This document shows positions 25,752 through 35,495 of a stretch of 64,000 bases of DNA, piece by piece (position 1 is the stretch's first letter; each line of letters opens with the position of its first letter). Origin of the DNA: Bradyrhizobium stylosanthis. GTDB taxonomy: Bacteria > Pseudomonadota > Alphaproteobacteria > Rhizobiales > Xanthobacteraceae. The stretch covers positions 1,160,043-1,224,042 of the forward strand of contig NZ_LVEM01000003.1 of assembly GCF_001641335.1 (NCBI RefSeq), in the 5' to 3' direction. Under the pieces are notes generated by a model. That model worked only from the letters and a program-made list of their open reading frames with translations. It made no database searches and was not told the origin of the DNA. The position numbers and the translations under genes were made by a program.

Positions 25752-26351
25752 TCACACCGCCGCCGGCTGGGCCGAATGGCGCGAGGCCCGGCTTCTGAGG
25801 GCGAGGCCGAATGCAATGAAGCCCCAGCCCTGGAAGATCAGGTCGACGACCAGCATCGCACCCAGCAGCCACAGGCCGATCGCCGGCCAGGCCGCCACCA
25901 GCAGGACGCCGACGCAGAATGTCAGAACGCCGGCAGCGACGATCCAGCGCCAGCCCGGAGCCGGCCGCATATGAAAGCCCGCCCATATCCGGATCGCACC
26001 GGCGACGACCAGGAACGCGCACGCGACAAGAGACAGCGTGAACGAGGCCAGGACGGGATCGCGGAGTATGATGATCCCAGCAGCGCCATAGACGATGCCC
26101 GCCAGCAGCCAGAACAGGAATCCCCGCATGCCGCGCACCGAGAAGGCATGCACGATCTGGAAGATGCCCGCGGCGGCCATGGTGGCGCCGATCACCAGCA
26201 CGGAGGCGAGACTGGCGGCCATCAGGTTTGCGGATGCGATGCCGCCGAGGATCAGTTCACCTGCGCCCAGCGCGACGAACCAGCCCCATTTTCCGCTAAT
26301 CGCATGGATGGCTCTTCCAAGCGACGCCTTCGAGTTCGAGATATCCGTCAT
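25752..26351 (-). CDS. HdeD-family membrane protein
   Basis: 199 aa from ATG 26351. It has six predicted membrane segments arranged as three pairs, for example WGWFVALGAGELILGGIASA and LVIGATMAAAGIFQIVHAF. Internal duplication is typical of HdeD (DUF308). Members are linked to acid resistance in enterobacteria; a general envelope-stress role is inferred here from neighbouring Dps and peroxidase genes. It is 3 bases upstream of fdhD. Confidence 0.88.
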   Translation of the reverse strand: MTDISNSKASLGRAIHAISGKWGWFVALGAGELILGGIASANLMAASLASVLVIGATMAAAGIFQIVHAFSVRGMRGFLFWLLAGIVYGAAGIIILRDPVLASFTLSLVACAFLVVAGAIRIWAGFHMRPAPGWRWIVAAGVLTFCVGVLLVAAWPAIGLWLLGAMLVVDLIFQGWGFIAFGLALRSRASRHSAQPAAV

Positions 26352-26543
26352 GGCTTGACCCTTGCGCGTGTGACCGGTCCTCCGGTCATGGATGGCGCAA
26401 GCGTACACGCGGGTGCGCGCCCCATCTTTCGCAGAGGCGACCGTATTCTTGATCTGCACGATGCGGCGCGCCACGCTCGATGAGCTTGGCGGCACGGACG
26501 GGAAGCTCTGCGATGGCACACCATCGCCGCGCGCCTGCGCCAG

Positions 26544-27167
26544 TCAGGCCCGGCGCGGGATCTCCACGACGGTTCTCGTTGCGCCGGGTCCTACGCGGAC
26601 GTCCATCGACCCGTTCAGACGTGCGACGAGCATCTCGACCGTGGAATGCGCGCCCCGGGTCCGCGCTTCGTCCGGTGGCCCATTGTCAATGGCACAGCAC
26701 GTCACCGAATTGGCCGTCCCCCGGACCTCGAGCCGGATGCTGCCGGTGCCGGAGCGGACATGACGCGCCGATGCGGTGATCAATTCGAAGACGATCCTCC
26801 CGAGCAGCCAGCAGCGCTCGGAGCTCATCGTCAACGGCTGTAGCCGGAGGGACAGCGCGATGCCTTCGGGCTCGAGCCGTGAGCGACTGATCGACCTGCC
26901 CAATTGCTGGAGATAGGCCGCCAGATCCACGGTCGTGGCAAATTGCGGCATCTGCAGCGCGTGGTGAAGCCGCATATGGTTTTCCAGCCGGTCCTGCACC
27001 GATGCGAGGGCCGCCCTCGCCTCCGTGCCATCGCAGCTGCTCGCGGCTTCCGACACCATGTCGATCACGGACACCAGCTCGTCGTCGATCTGCTGCGCGA
27101 GCTCGCGCAGCAGCATCCGCTCGGCGCTGGCGCCGTCATGCGGCAGGAGCTCCGGGAGACCGCTCAT
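26544..27167 (-). CDS. Histidine-kinase-like ATPase, N-box asparagine missing
   Basis: 207 aa from ATG 27167. The N-terminal half resembles a HisKA_2/HWE-type dimerisation helix pair (LLRELAQQIDDELVSVIDM and LENHMRLHHALQMP, with candidate His). The C-terminal half is a GHKL ATPase: G1-like AIDNGPPDEAR and a final VVEIPRRA. At the N-box the usual EL..NA..H reads ELITASARH, so the magnesium-binding asparagine appears to be alanine. No transmembrane or sensor domain is present. It may be a pseudokinase or adaptor. It is located 37 bases beyond dps on the same strand. Confidence 0.65.
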   Translation of the reverse strand: MSGLPELLPHDGASAERMLLRELAQQIDDELVSVIDMVSEAASSCDGTEARAALASVQDRLENHMRLHHALQMPQFATTVDLAAYLQQLGRSISRSRLEPEGIALSLRLQPLTMSSERCWLLGRIVFELITASARHVRSGTGSIRLEVRGTANSVTCCAIDNGPPDEARTRGAHSTVEMLVARLNGSMDVRVGPGATRTVVEIPRRA

Positions 27168-27204
27168 CTTTCGCCAGCCTCCGGCCGCACGGCTCGCCCC
27201 GCAC

Positions 27205-27705
27205 TTACGAATTCGGGCCGCCGCGCCCGGTTTCGTAGAGGAACCAGATCCGCCGCTCGGTCTCGTCGATCCAGTTTTCCAGCAGGCTCGCGGTGGCGAC
27301 ATCGCCATATTCGTCGCAGAGCTCGTGGACCCGGCGCATTTCACGCGTGAGCTGCTGGTTGTCGCTGCGCAGCTCGGCGAGCATGTCCAGCGGATCGACA
27401 TAGTCCGCGTCGTTGTCGAGAATGCGCTGCTCGCGCGCGATCTGGCCGATCGAGCGCAACGTCGTGCCGCCGATCTTGCGCGCGCGCTCGGCGATGTCGT
27501 CGGTCATGGCGAAGATCTGTTCGGCCTGCTCATCGAGCAGGAGGTGGTAGTCGCGGAAGTGACGACCCGACACATGCCAATGGAAGTTCTTCGTCTTGAG
27601 ATACAGCGCGAAGACGTCGGCCAGCAATGCGCGGAGCGCGGCGGGAACGTCCCGGTTCGCATTGGCTCCGAGATCCGTCGGGACTTGCAGGTCGGCTTTG
27701 GTCAT
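27205..27705 (-). CDS. dps: Dps, DNA-protecting ferritin-like protein
   Basis: 166 aa from ATG 27705. Ferroxidase-site residues typical of Dps are seen in LYLKTKNFHWHVSGRHFRDY (first histidines), HLLLDEQAEQIF (Asp/Glu), then the C-terminal helices. It forms dodecamers that oxidise Fe(II) with hydrogen peroxide and coat DNA. It lies among peroxidase, cytochrome b561 and HdeD genes, a coherent oxidative-stress group. Confidence 0.94.
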   Translation of the reverse strand: MTKADLQVPTDLGANANRDVPAALRALLADVFALYLKTKNFHWHVSGRHFRDYHLLLDEQAEQIFAMTDDIAERARKIGGTTLRSIGQIAREQRILDNDADYVDPLDMLAELRSDNQQLTREMRRVHELCDEYGDVATASLLENWIDETERRIWFLYETGRGGPNS

Positions 27706-27810
27706 GGTCGGTATCCTTGTTGGAGGTGGGAACATTTCTAGCGAGGTGGCGGACGACCGGTCTTTCCGTCCCGTCAGGATCATTCCCGGATCGCACGCCT
27801 GCCTGCGCGC

Positions 27811-28374
27811 TCATTCGGCGGGGTTCATCCGCTCCTCTTGCGGCAGCGGCGAGATCGTCGCGAACACATCGTCGCGACGGACCAGGGCGTGGAACAGCGC
27901 CGCCGCCACATGCAGCAGCACGAGCGCGAAGAACGCGAGGCCCAGATAGACATGGGCGTTCCAGAGCAGCGTATGCGCGCGGTCGCTCTGCGGCAGCAAC
28001 GCCGGAATTTCGATCCCGCCGAACAGGACGACCGGATAGGCCGCCGCCCAGAGCATGCCGAGACCCAACAACGGCATGACGATCATGAAGCCGTAGAGCA
28101 ACAGATGCGACAATCTCGCGCCGAGCTTGATCGCCGGCGGAAGATCGGCCGGCAATGGTGGCGCACCGAGGCGAAGCCGCAGCGCCAGCCTCGCAAGGAC
28201 GAGGATGAGGAGCGCAACGCCGAGCGTCTTGTGGATCAGGATGAGCGGCAAGTATTTCGGCGCCACGGTGGAGACCATGCCGACGCCGATGAAGAGCATG
28301 GCGATGATGCAGAATGCCATCAGCCAGTGCAGCAGCCGCTGGATCGGGGCGAAGCGATGGGGAGCACCGGTCAT
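27811..28374 (-). CDS. Cytochrome b561 family membrane protein
   Basis: 187 aa with four hydrophobic helices. Paired heme-ligand histidines are plausible in PIQRLLHWLMAF, LILIHKTLGVALL, LSHLLLYGFMIVMP and LLWNAHVYLGLAFFALVLLH. The family transfers electrons from quinol across the inner membrane. The start overlaps the end of the catalase-related peroxidase gene by 4 bases, so the two probably work together at the membrane. Confidence 0.92.
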   Translation of the reverse strand: MTGAPHRFAPIQRLLHWLMAFCIIAMLFIGVGMVSTVAPKYLPLILIHKTLGVALLILVLARLALRLRLGAPPLPADLPPAIKLGARLSHLLLYGFMIVMPLLGLGMLWAAAYPVVLFGGIEIPALLPQSDRAHTLLWNAHVYLGLAFFALVLLHVAAALFHALVRRDDVFATISPLPQEERMNPAE

Positions 28375-29423
28375 GGCTTGGCGGCCCCGCTTCTCGGATA
28401 GTCCGCGGCTTCGGACGCGCGCAGGTCGTAGGATTTGCGGTAGACCGACGAGCGCGCGGCCGGGAAGGGATCGTCGGAGACGCTAACTCCCTGCGGCAGC
28501 ACGGTCGGATCGAAATTGATGTCGCGGCAAGGTCCATCCCGCTCCGGTTCGATACGCTGCACGACCAGTGTTCCGACCTGCACCTTGCGCCGGCTCTCCG
28601 GCCAGGCCCTGCTCGGATCCGCAGTCGGATCGCCGGGATCGGCGACGGTGGTGACCATGGTCCATCGTTGCGGCGCGGACTTCACCCGCTCCGTAATGTC
28701 CTGCTCGAGGAAATCCGGGCCGCGCTTGTCCAGCTCCGCCTGCGTGATGGGAACAGGCGTTGCCGCGGGAACGAGCGACCAGCGCACGGCGTGCTCATCG
28801 CCCTTCGCATTCGTGAAGACGAAGCTGTTGAGACTGTTGTAGGGCTCCTCCGCGTAGCTCGCGGTCCACGGCGCCGACTTGGCCCAGGCCGCGAAGGCGG
28901 CGAACTCCGGGTTGGCGCGGATGAATGCCGCCATCGCCTCCGGATCCTTCTTGCCGGCCGCAACCAGCAGGTCGTGAAACGCATCTGGCGTGGAGACTGC
29001 AAAGACCGGCGGATTGATCATCGCCATCCGCCACGTCTCGCCGTCCGCCGCCGATATCTGCAGCCCGAGGCCGCGCACGCGCACGGTCGCATCCACCGCG
29101 TTCGGATCGGCGGTGCCGAGATTGAAGCGGCCGAGAGCGGGATAGCGGCCCTGCACGAACACCTTGGCGCGGGACAGCTCCACACCGTTTCCGTTCGCTT
29201 CGAAGGTGCCGGTGAAGCAGATCCCCTTGGCATGATTGCGGCGGTGTCCGAGCGGCGGGCCGCTCGGCGGCGTCAACGCTGCGATCATCCGATCCGGAGT
29301 AAGACGCCCCGGCGAGAGCCACCCCGCGGTAAAGGCGAAGGCTGCGGCGCTACAGCCAAGGACGGCCGCAATCAGGATGAGCGCTCCGAGGCTGGATCGC
29401 TCCGGTCTACCCGGCAGTTTCAT
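28371..29423 (-). CDS. Catalase-related (SrpA-like) heme peroxidase, exported
   Basis: 350 aa. An N-terminal membrane/signal segment (LGALILIAAVLGCSAAAFA) is followed by a minimal catalase fold. The distal-histidine region reads HRRNHAKGICFTGTFEANG, the core ALGRFNLGTADP, and the likely axial heme tyrosine lies in ARSSVYRKSYDLR near the C-terminus. It is shorter than true catalases (about 480 aa). Such proteins act as peroxidases in the periplasm. Coupling to the overlapping cytochrome b561 gene suggests quinol-derived electrons. Confidence 0.9.
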   Translation of the reverse strand: MKLPGRPERSSLGALILIAAVLGCSAAAFAFTAGWLSPGRLTPDRMIAALTPPSGPPLGHRRNHAKGICFTGTFEANGNGVELSRAKVFVQGRYPALGRFNLGTADPNAVDATVRVRGLGLQISAADGETWRMAMINPPVFAVSTPDAFHDLLVAAGKKDPEAMAAFIRANPEFAAFAAWAKSAPWTASYAEEPYNSLNSFVFTNAKGDEHAVRWSLVPAATPVPITQAELDKRGPDFLEQDITERVKSAPQRWTMVTTVADPGDPTADPSRAWPESRRKVQVGTLVVQRIEPERDGPCRDINFDPTVLPQGVSVSDDPFPAARSSVYRKSYDLRASEAADYPRSGAAKP

Positions 29424-29804
29424 CAGGTCTCCTTGCGACGCGAAGGGCGCCTCGCGATCGAACGCGCAGCTTTCCGCTCGAATGACATCTGATGTTTAGC
29501 GGGGTCACGCACGCGCGATCTTCCGAAACGCACCGTGAATTTCGCGAAGGCACGCCTGACCGCGTCGTTGCCGGCGGCGGTCGAAGCTGGTCGGGCATTT
29601 TGACAAGGTTTTGCGCCGCCGCCGCGGCCGCGTGCAATCCGGATACAAGCGCGCGGAACCGGAAGATCGCCTCGATCCGCCAGGGCATTCTGATCCCGCA
29701 ACAGGTTGTGGAATGTTCTGGAGCACGGGGGATGCGGCGCTCACCGAGGCTGCAACGCGTCCGATCGATGGATCGGACGGCGCCCCCGGGTGTCCCCTAA
29801 GGTT
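29424..29804. other. Intergenic region upstream of the peroxidase gene
   Basis: 381 bases between the peroxidase start and the stop of the large regulator. It must hold the peroxidase promoter on the minus strand. Only short, arginine/proline-rich ORFs are open and none has a good start. No terminator with a T-run was found after the regulator. Confidence 0.4.
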
Positions 29805-32657
29805 TTAGGTAGCCAGGAGTTCGGCCATCATTGCCTGCGCGAGCTTCATGTCCGAGGTCTCGAAGCCTTCGGTGAATTTGCCGCAGACTTCGGCAAGAAC
29901 GCCATGCGCATCCGCGGCACGGTTCTGACTCATCCGGAGCCTCGCGACGCTGATCGCCGTTCGCAGCTCCCAGGATAGCGCACCCTGCTCCTGTGCCACC
30001 AGGAACGCCTCGTCGAAGGCCTGTTCGGCCGCGGCCACCGAACGGCACTGGCCCGGATGCAGCAATAATTCGCCCTTGATCCGCCAGAGCTCGGCTGCAT
30101 ACCAGCGCTCGTCCCTCGCCTCGCACCTGGCGAGCGCCTGGTCGGCGGTCGCAAGGCCCTCCGACACTTCGCCGGCCGCACCGAGGCATGCCGCCAGCTC
30201 GCCGAGCGGAAGCAGGAAGCGCGGCAGGAAGCGCGCCTCGCCCGCCAGCTCGAGCGCTTTCTGAAGCAGCGGCAGTCCGGTGGCGATGTCGCCGTTCTTG
30301 GCCATCACCACGCCCCGGAAGGCACGTGCCCATACGTTCCACAGGCGGATCGGATGGCGCTCGGTGTGCTCGATCAGCATCGTGCAATAGCGCTCGGCCG
30401 CACCGAGATCGCCGGCGAGGAAGGCGACCGGGCAAGCGCCCTGGCCGAGGATGCTGCAGAACGTCAGGGCGTGGCCGCTCTCGCGCCCCTCCTCGACATT
30501 ACGCGAGACCACACGCAATGCCTGGTCCGGCAGACCGAGCAGCCACAGAATCCGCGCCTGGAAATACTGCGCCGAGGCTCTGAGGTCGAAGCGGAAGCGG
30601 ATGACCTGCGGCCTCGCGGCGAGATCCGAGAGGCGGGACAAGGTCCGCTGAATGTGGTCATGCGCCAGTCGCTGGTCACCAAGATAGTGCAGCGAAGTGG
30701 CGAGCAGCCGGTCGGCCATCATCCGGTCGACGGTGTTGCTGCAATCGGCCGCGACCTCGGCGAAGCGGTGTGCGAATTCTAGCGCCTTGCGAAACTCGCC
30801 GTTGTTGAACTGATCGATGGACAGACCCCAAAGCGCCCGCAGCAGGTAATCCCTGTCGCCGAGCTGTTCGGCAAGCTGCAGGGCCGCGGCCCAGGCAGGC
30901 CCGGCCTCCCGTGCTCTTCCGACGCCGTACATCAATGCCCAGCCACGCGCGGCCGACAATTGCATGCGGAGCCGGGGCGCGTTGGCGGCGCTCTCGTCGA
31001 GGCTGGCGAGGGCCAGTTCAGTCCGCTCGCGGCATTCTGACAGGAGCGACAATTGCACCCACAGCGGAATCGCTGCCGCGGTCAGCGCCGCGCCGATCTG
31101 CGCGTCTCCGCCGGACGAGAAGGCCCAGTCGAGGCACGCTCGCACGTTGTCGATGTGGCGGCCATAGGAGGCGAGCCATTCCGATTGCGGCTTCACCTCG
31201 CTGTCGCTCTCCGCACTCGCGAAGAAGCCGCAATAGTATTTCGCCTGGCGGCGGGCCGCGTCGGCGGCTTCTCCGGCGGCATGCAGCTTCTCCATCGCGT
31301 AGGCGCGCGTGGTATCCAGCAGGCGATAGTAGGGGCGGTCGCCGCGAATGTCGGCGAGGACGAGCGACTTCGCCACCAGATTGGCGAGATGCGCGGTGAC
31401 ATCACCGATGCTCTTGCAGGCGACCGCGATCACCGCCTCGAGCAGGAACTCTCCGGCGAATATGCCGAGCTGCCGCAGCAGGCGGGCTTCGGTCTCCGGC
31501 AGCAGGTCGTAACTCCAGTCGAGCGTCGCGCGCAGCGTCTGCTGCCGCGGCAGCGCCGTACGCCGGCCGGTCGTCAGGAATCGAAACCTGTCATCGAGAA
31601 GCGCGGCGATCTTCGGCGGGCTGAGCATCGCCGCCCGCGCCGCCGCGAACTCGATCGCAAGCGGAATGCCATCGAGCCGCCGGCAGATCGCCGCGACGGC
31701 GTCGAGGTTCTCGTCGTCGGACGCGAAGCTGGAGCCCAGCGCCCGGGCGCGCGTCGTAAACAGCTCCATGGCGGCATAGGCCGATGCCGCGCCGCGATCG
31801 AGCCGGGTTTGCGGCGGCACGCCGAGGGGCGTGACGCGATAGACATGCTCGCCGTCGATGCGCAGCGCTTCACGGCTCGTCGTCATGATCGTGGTGCCGG
31901 GACAACGGCTGACGATCGTCTCCGCGACCTGGGCCACGGTGTCGACCACATGCTCGCAATTGTCGAGGACCAGCAGCAATTTCCTGGCGCCGATCGCGCG
32001 TGCGATGGACTCAGGCGAAATTTCCTCGCCCTCGAGCTTGATGCCGAGCACGCTCGCTACCGCGGAGCAGACGAGCCTGGGATCGGACAGCGCGGCCAGC
32101 TCGACCAGCAATCGATCCGCGGCAAAACCGGCCGGCGGCCGTCTAGCGGCGTCCAGTGCAAGCGCCGTCTTGCCGATGCCGCCGGGTCCGACGAGGCTCA
32201 CGACACGATAGGCCGAGAGCAGCTCCCACAGATGCGTGGTCGCAGTCGTGCGGCCGATGAGATCGAATGAGGCGTTGGGGATATTGGTCGACGGCAACAC
32301 CGCAGGTGCGGCCGATCGTAGCGGGGCCTCGGCCTGCCGGATTTGCCAGACGCCGGCCAGGCGATAGCCGCGGCCGACGGTGGTGACGAGCATGTCGCGC
32401 TGCGACCCAAGGGCCTTGCGGATCGCCGCGATGTGCACGCGAAGTGCGCTGTCCTCGACGAAGACGCCCTGCCAGACCCGTTCCGTCAGATCGTTCCTGG
32501 TAACCAGTTCGCCCTGCGCCTGCGCCAATTCGGCAAGAATCTCAAAGGCGCGTCCTCCCAACGGAACAAGCTCGCCCGTCGAGCGCAACTCGCGTCGGGC
32601 AAGATCGACTTCCCATTCCCCGCACACATACACGGGTCGCTGGCCTGGCTCCGCCAT
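29805..32657 (-). CDS. Winged-helix / STAND-ATPase / helical-repeat transcriptional regulator (copy 1)
   Basis: 950 aa from ATG 32657. An OmpR/CadC-type DNA-binding domain (residues about 10-100: RRELRSTGELVPLGGRAFEI, VHIAAIRKALG, TVGRGYRLAG) is followed by a P-loop ATPase (GPGGIGKT at 157-164; Walker B LLLVLDNCEHV; sensor TTSREALRI). The rest is several hundred residues of helical repeats of TPR/MalT type. The architecture is that of signal-gated STAND regulators. A paralogue lies at 36555-39455. The likely effector and target genes are unknown. Confidence 0.9.
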   Translation of the reverse strand: MAEPGQRPVYVCGEWEVDLARRELRSTGELVPLGGRAFEILAELAQAQGELVTRNDLTERVWQGVFVEDSALRVHIAAIRKALGSQRDMLVTTVGRGYRLAGVWQIRQAEAPLRSAAPAVLPSTNIPNASFDLIGRTTATTHLWELLSAYRVVSLVGPGGIGKTALALDAARRPPAGFAADRLLVELAALSDPRLVCSAVASVLGIKLEGEEISPESIARAIGARKLLLVLDNCEHVVDTVAQVAETIVSRCPGTTIMTTSREALRIDGEHVYRVTPLGVPPQTRLDRGAASAYAAMELFTTRARALGSSFASDDENLDAVAAICRRLDGIPLAIEFAAARAAMLSPPKIAALLDDRFRFLTTGRRTALPRQQTLRATLDWSYDLLPETEARLLRQLGIFAGEFLLEAVIAVACKSIGDVTAHLANLVAKSLVLADIRGDRPYYRLLDTTRAYAMEKLHAAGEAADAARRQAKYYCGFFASAESDSEVKPQSEWLASYGRHIDNVRACLDWAFSSGGDAQIGAALTAAAIPLWVQLSLLSECRERTELALASLDESAANAPRLRMQLSAARGWALMYGVGRAREAGPAWAAALQLAEQLGDRDYLLRALWGLSIDQFNNGEFRKALEFAHRFAEVAADCSNTVDRMMADRLLATSLHYLGDQRLAHDHIQRTLSRLSDLAARPQVIRFRFDLRASAQYFQARILWLLGLPDQALRVVSRNVEEGRESGHALTFCSILGQGACPVAFLAGDLGAAERYCTMLIEHTERHPIRLWNVWARAFRGVVMAKNGDIATGLPLLQKALELAGEARFLPRFLLPLGELAACLGAAGEVSEGLATADQALARCEARDERWYAAELWRIKGELLLHPGQCRSVAAAEQAFDEAFLVAQEQGALSWELRTAISVARLRMSQNRAADAHGVLAEVCGKFTEGFETSDMKLAQAMMAELLAT

Positions 32658-32784
32658 CCTCGACAGCCCCGAGCGGTTTCTGGATCTCTTGTTCAGCCTA
32701 CCACCAACCTTTCCGAAAAACACAGCTCGCCCGGCAGCCAATTCCGGCTTCGGAGCACCCTCATCACACTTCGATCCGGACGTC

Positions 32785-33066
32785 TCAGCAGCCGCGGCAG
32801 ACCGATCCCTCGAGCATCTTCTCGAGGCGCGCGTCCTCCTTGGCGATGGCCTGGTCCGTGCCGAGCAATGGTCCGCCCATCGCATGACCGCCGCTCTCCG
32901 ACGACGGAAGCGCGGTGCCGAGCGAGTTCGTCCCGGGCCTGCCGGCACTCGTGCCGAGCGCACCGCCGCTCGCCATCGACATCGAGGAGCCGGCGCCGCC
33001 GCGGGCATACGCTACGCCCGCGAGCGCAAGGCTGGTGACAACGCAGAGAAGCAGGATCGCCTTCAT
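32785..33066 (-). CDS. Small secreted Gly/Ser/Ala-rich protein
   Basis: 93 aa from ATG 33066. It has a clear signal peptide (MKAILLLCVVTSLALAGVAYA), a low-complexity stretch with SMSMASGGALGTSAGRPG and TNSLGTALPSS, and a more ordered tail IAKEDARLEKMLEGSVCRGC ending in two cysteines. It is 127 bases upstream of the large regulator, same strand. No known family. Confidence 0.7.
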   Translation of the reverse strand: MKAILLLCVVTSLALAGVAYARGGAGSSMSMASGGALGTSAGRPGTNSLGTALPSSESGGHAMGGPLLGTDQAIAKEDARLEKMLEGSVCRGC

Positions 33067-33381
33067 GGCTGCACTCCAAATATACTTTACGACCTGAATC
33101 CAGAACTGGGCGCCGCGCGCGATTTGACCATGCACGAACGCGCGATGGTTTCTGACATCGCTGACAGGATTCCCTGCGACACCGCACAAGGTATTCGTCG
33201 ATAGCCGGGGCTCCATGTCCTGCACTCGGCCATCTTCGCGCGAGCGTGATGCACACGCACGGGCTTTGCGGGCCAAGCGACCTATATATCCCTGCATAGA
33301 AGACGATTTCGGAAACGCCACTAGCCGAGCAGCGATCATCGCCAAGCGACTCTCCGCACAAGGCAACAATGGAGATTCGCC
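33067..33381. other. Divergent promoter region between two small secreted-protein genes
   Basis: 315 bases without a credible gene. It must contain opposing promoters for 32785-33066 (minus) and 33382-33624 (plus). No strong palindrome was seen. Confidence 0.4.
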
Positions 33382-33624
33382 ATGACTGCATTCAAGATTC
33401 TGATCGCCACCGCACTGATCTCAGCAGCGACAGTGTCGTCGGCTTCCGCCGCCTGGTCCTTCGCCGACCAGGAGCCCGCAACCTATGCCTCGATGTATCC
33501 CAACCGCGACGTGCTAAACGGCGGCGCGTTGACACCGGCAGGACGCATCGGATTAGAGCGCGCCGGCGGCGCCGCTCCCGTGTTTGGCGCCGGCCACATT
33601 CACGGCTATCACTGGCGCCGATGA
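33382..33624 (+). CDS. Small secreted protein, function unknown
   Basis: 80 aa with a signal peptide (FKILIATALISAATVSSASA) and a short mature part containing QEPATYASMYPNRDVLNGG and a His-rich end HIHGYHWRR. A GGAG site lies about 8 bases before the ATG. No cysteines. Not recognised beyond being a typical tiny rhizobial exported protein. Confidence 0.65.
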   Translation: MTAFKILIATALISAATVSSASAAWSFADQEPATYASMYPNRDVLNGGALTPAGRIGLERAGGAAPVFGAGHIHGYHWRR

Positions 33625-33849
33625 CCGGGTGCAGTGAGCACATGATGCCAGCCGCAGGTACAAACGACCATCGTACGCGAGATCAAACAGAGCGACATGC
33701 GCGCGCAATCACCGTGGACATCGCGCGCATGACTCCGTGCAATGACGAAAATGATCGTTCGTTTGGCACTGCAGATCCGGTACGCGCATGCACATGTCTG
33801 GCAAGCGAGCCGAGGTGTTCCCGGCGTCGCTTTGTCAAGGAGACGTACG

Positions 33850-34083
33850 ATGACTACACTGAAGCTGTTCTCGGCCGGACTGATCGCCGCGGCGATGGTT
33901 GCTTCCCCGGCGATGGCGCGCGAAGCCAATACGAATGCGCGCAAGATGAATGCCGACGCCTACGCATCGGCGCAGCGCGTTCCGGTCACGTCCAAGCGCA
34001 GCTGCGCGCGGGCTCCGGACGTCGGTGCTTATGCGACCGCCCCCTGGCGCCGTCCGCCCTGCGAGCCGACCTCCGGCTATTGA
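33850..34083 (+). CDS. Small secreted protein, paralogue A of a two-member family
   Basis: 77 aa from ATG 33850 with AAGGAGAC just upstream. The signal peptide is MTTLKLFSAGLIAAAMVASP with cleavage near AMA. The mature part ends with CARAPDVGAYATAPWRRPPC. The same start MTTLK, signal and C-AP-VGA-ATAPW-PCEP ending recur at 50354-50599, including the ribosome site, so the two are paralogues. The two shared cysteines could form a disulfide in the periplasm. Function unknown. Confidence 0.75.
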   Translation: MTTLKLFSAGLIAAAMVASPAMAREANTNARKMNADAYASAQRVPVTSKRSCARAPDVGAYATAPWRRPPCEPTSGY

Positions 34084-34283
34084 TCGATCGAGCCGACGAG
34101 GCTCCTTCGGCGCGACGTCATTGCGTGCGCCGGGCCGAAGCGGACCGTCACATGGTCTCGAGGCTCTCGTCAGGAAAGAGGAATGGCAGCTTCTCGTGAC
34201 GCTGTCATTCCTCCGATTCCGATCGGGCAATGACGGACCGGCCGCTCCGTCGCCGTCACCGCGCGGACGACCGAGACCTCCCG

Positions 34284-35240
34284 TCAGGAAAGAGTGTCGC
34301 CGCGAGGCAGGACGATATCGTAGGGCAATGTCCCCGTTCTCTCGAAACCCGCCGCAGCCGCGTTTCGCCATCGGCTCGGCGTGTCGCCGGTGAAGCGGCG
34401 GAACGTCGTCGTGAAGTGGGCCTGGCTCTGAAACCCCACCGCGAGCGCAATTTCAACAATCGACATCTCACAGTCGCGCAGCAGGTCCTTGGCCCGTCGT
34501 ATCCGATGGCGCAGGATGAACTCGTGCGGCCTGCAGCCCGTCGCCGCCCGGAACTGCGCCGCGAAATGCATGCGACTCAAGCCGGCGGCCGCCGCCAGAT
34601 CGGCAAGCACGATCTTCCGGCCGAAATGATTGTCGATGTAATCGATCACGCGCTTCAGGCGCCATTTCTGCAGTCCCTGGATCGGCTTCTCTCGTTGCTC
34701 GCCGGATTTCGACTGCTCCTCGGAGCGCAATGCGAACAGTCTGGCGAGCACCGCGAGCCGCAGCGCATCGGCACAGAGGGCCGTGTGATCTTCCTGCATG
34801 CTCTCGACGGCAAGGAGAGCTTCGGACAGGCCTTGAAGCACGGGATCGTCGGAAGCCGTAGCGCGATGACCGACCTCTGCTCCGTGATCCTGGATGAGCG
34901 CCAGCTTCGCCGAACTCGATCTGATCCCGGATCCGGACTGCGGCGGAATTTCAACCCGCAGCCGGCCGGCATCTTGGGCGGCCTCGCGCGGCGGCAGCCC
35001 GGGATGGCGCTGCGGGCGCGCCTCGATGGCAACGACCAAGGCGAGCTGCTCGAAGGCTATTGCGCTGGCGTCCCGAACCGGCACACCATGATCGCGCTCA
35101 TGGGCAGCATCACCGACCGCATCCGAAAGCGATGCGAACGCTGCCGGCATGATGGCCGGCGATAGCCCAGCCCCTTCTTCATCCGCGATGGTCGTTGCAG
35201 GCACGTATCCATCATTCGATCGTCGCAATAGTTGAGGCAT
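34284..35240 (-). CDS. AraC-family transcriptional regulator
   Basis: 318 aa from ATG 35240 (a longer frame to 35327 is possible). The C-terminal AraC/XylS double helix-turn-helix spans about residues 210-305: KRVIDYIDNHFGRKIVLADL, LSRMHFAAQFRAATGCRPHE, IVEIALAVGFQSQAHFTTTF. The N-terminal sensor half is not assignable. It lies between small secreted genes and an IclR gene. Targets unknown. Confidence 0.88.
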   Translation of the reverse strand: MPQLLRRSNDGYVPATTIADEEGAGLSPAIMPAAFASLSDAVGDAAHERDHGVPVRDASAIAFEQLALVVAIEARPQRHPGLPPREAAQDAGRLRVEIPPQSGSGIRSSSAKLALIQDHGAEVGHRATASDDPVLQGLSEALLAVESMQEDHTALCADALRLAVLARLFALRSEEQSKSGEQREKPIQGLQKWRLKRVIDYIDNHFGRKIVLADLAAAAGLSRMHFAAQFRAATGCRPHEFILRHRIRRAKDLLRDCEMSIVEIALAVGFQSQAHFTTTFRRFTGDTPSRWRNAAAAGFERTGTLPYDIVLPRGDTLS

Positions 35241-35495
35241 GGTCACGACTCTTGCTGTGATACTGAGGGGCACAGTCTTGCGAGGAAGGTAGCAAGGTAG
35301 GCAGCACTCGCCAGTTAAGAGACGCAAAATCAGGAATCTTCAGGTGCTCCAATCCGAGCCACCACCGCGCAAATCGAGGATGGGCGCGGCAAGGCGCGCC
35401 GGCTGATCAACTCGCCCAATCGATCCATTGGCAATCCCGATCGTCTCGCGATGCGCGCGAATGCGTGATCGGACAGTGTCGGAGGTGACGGCGCT

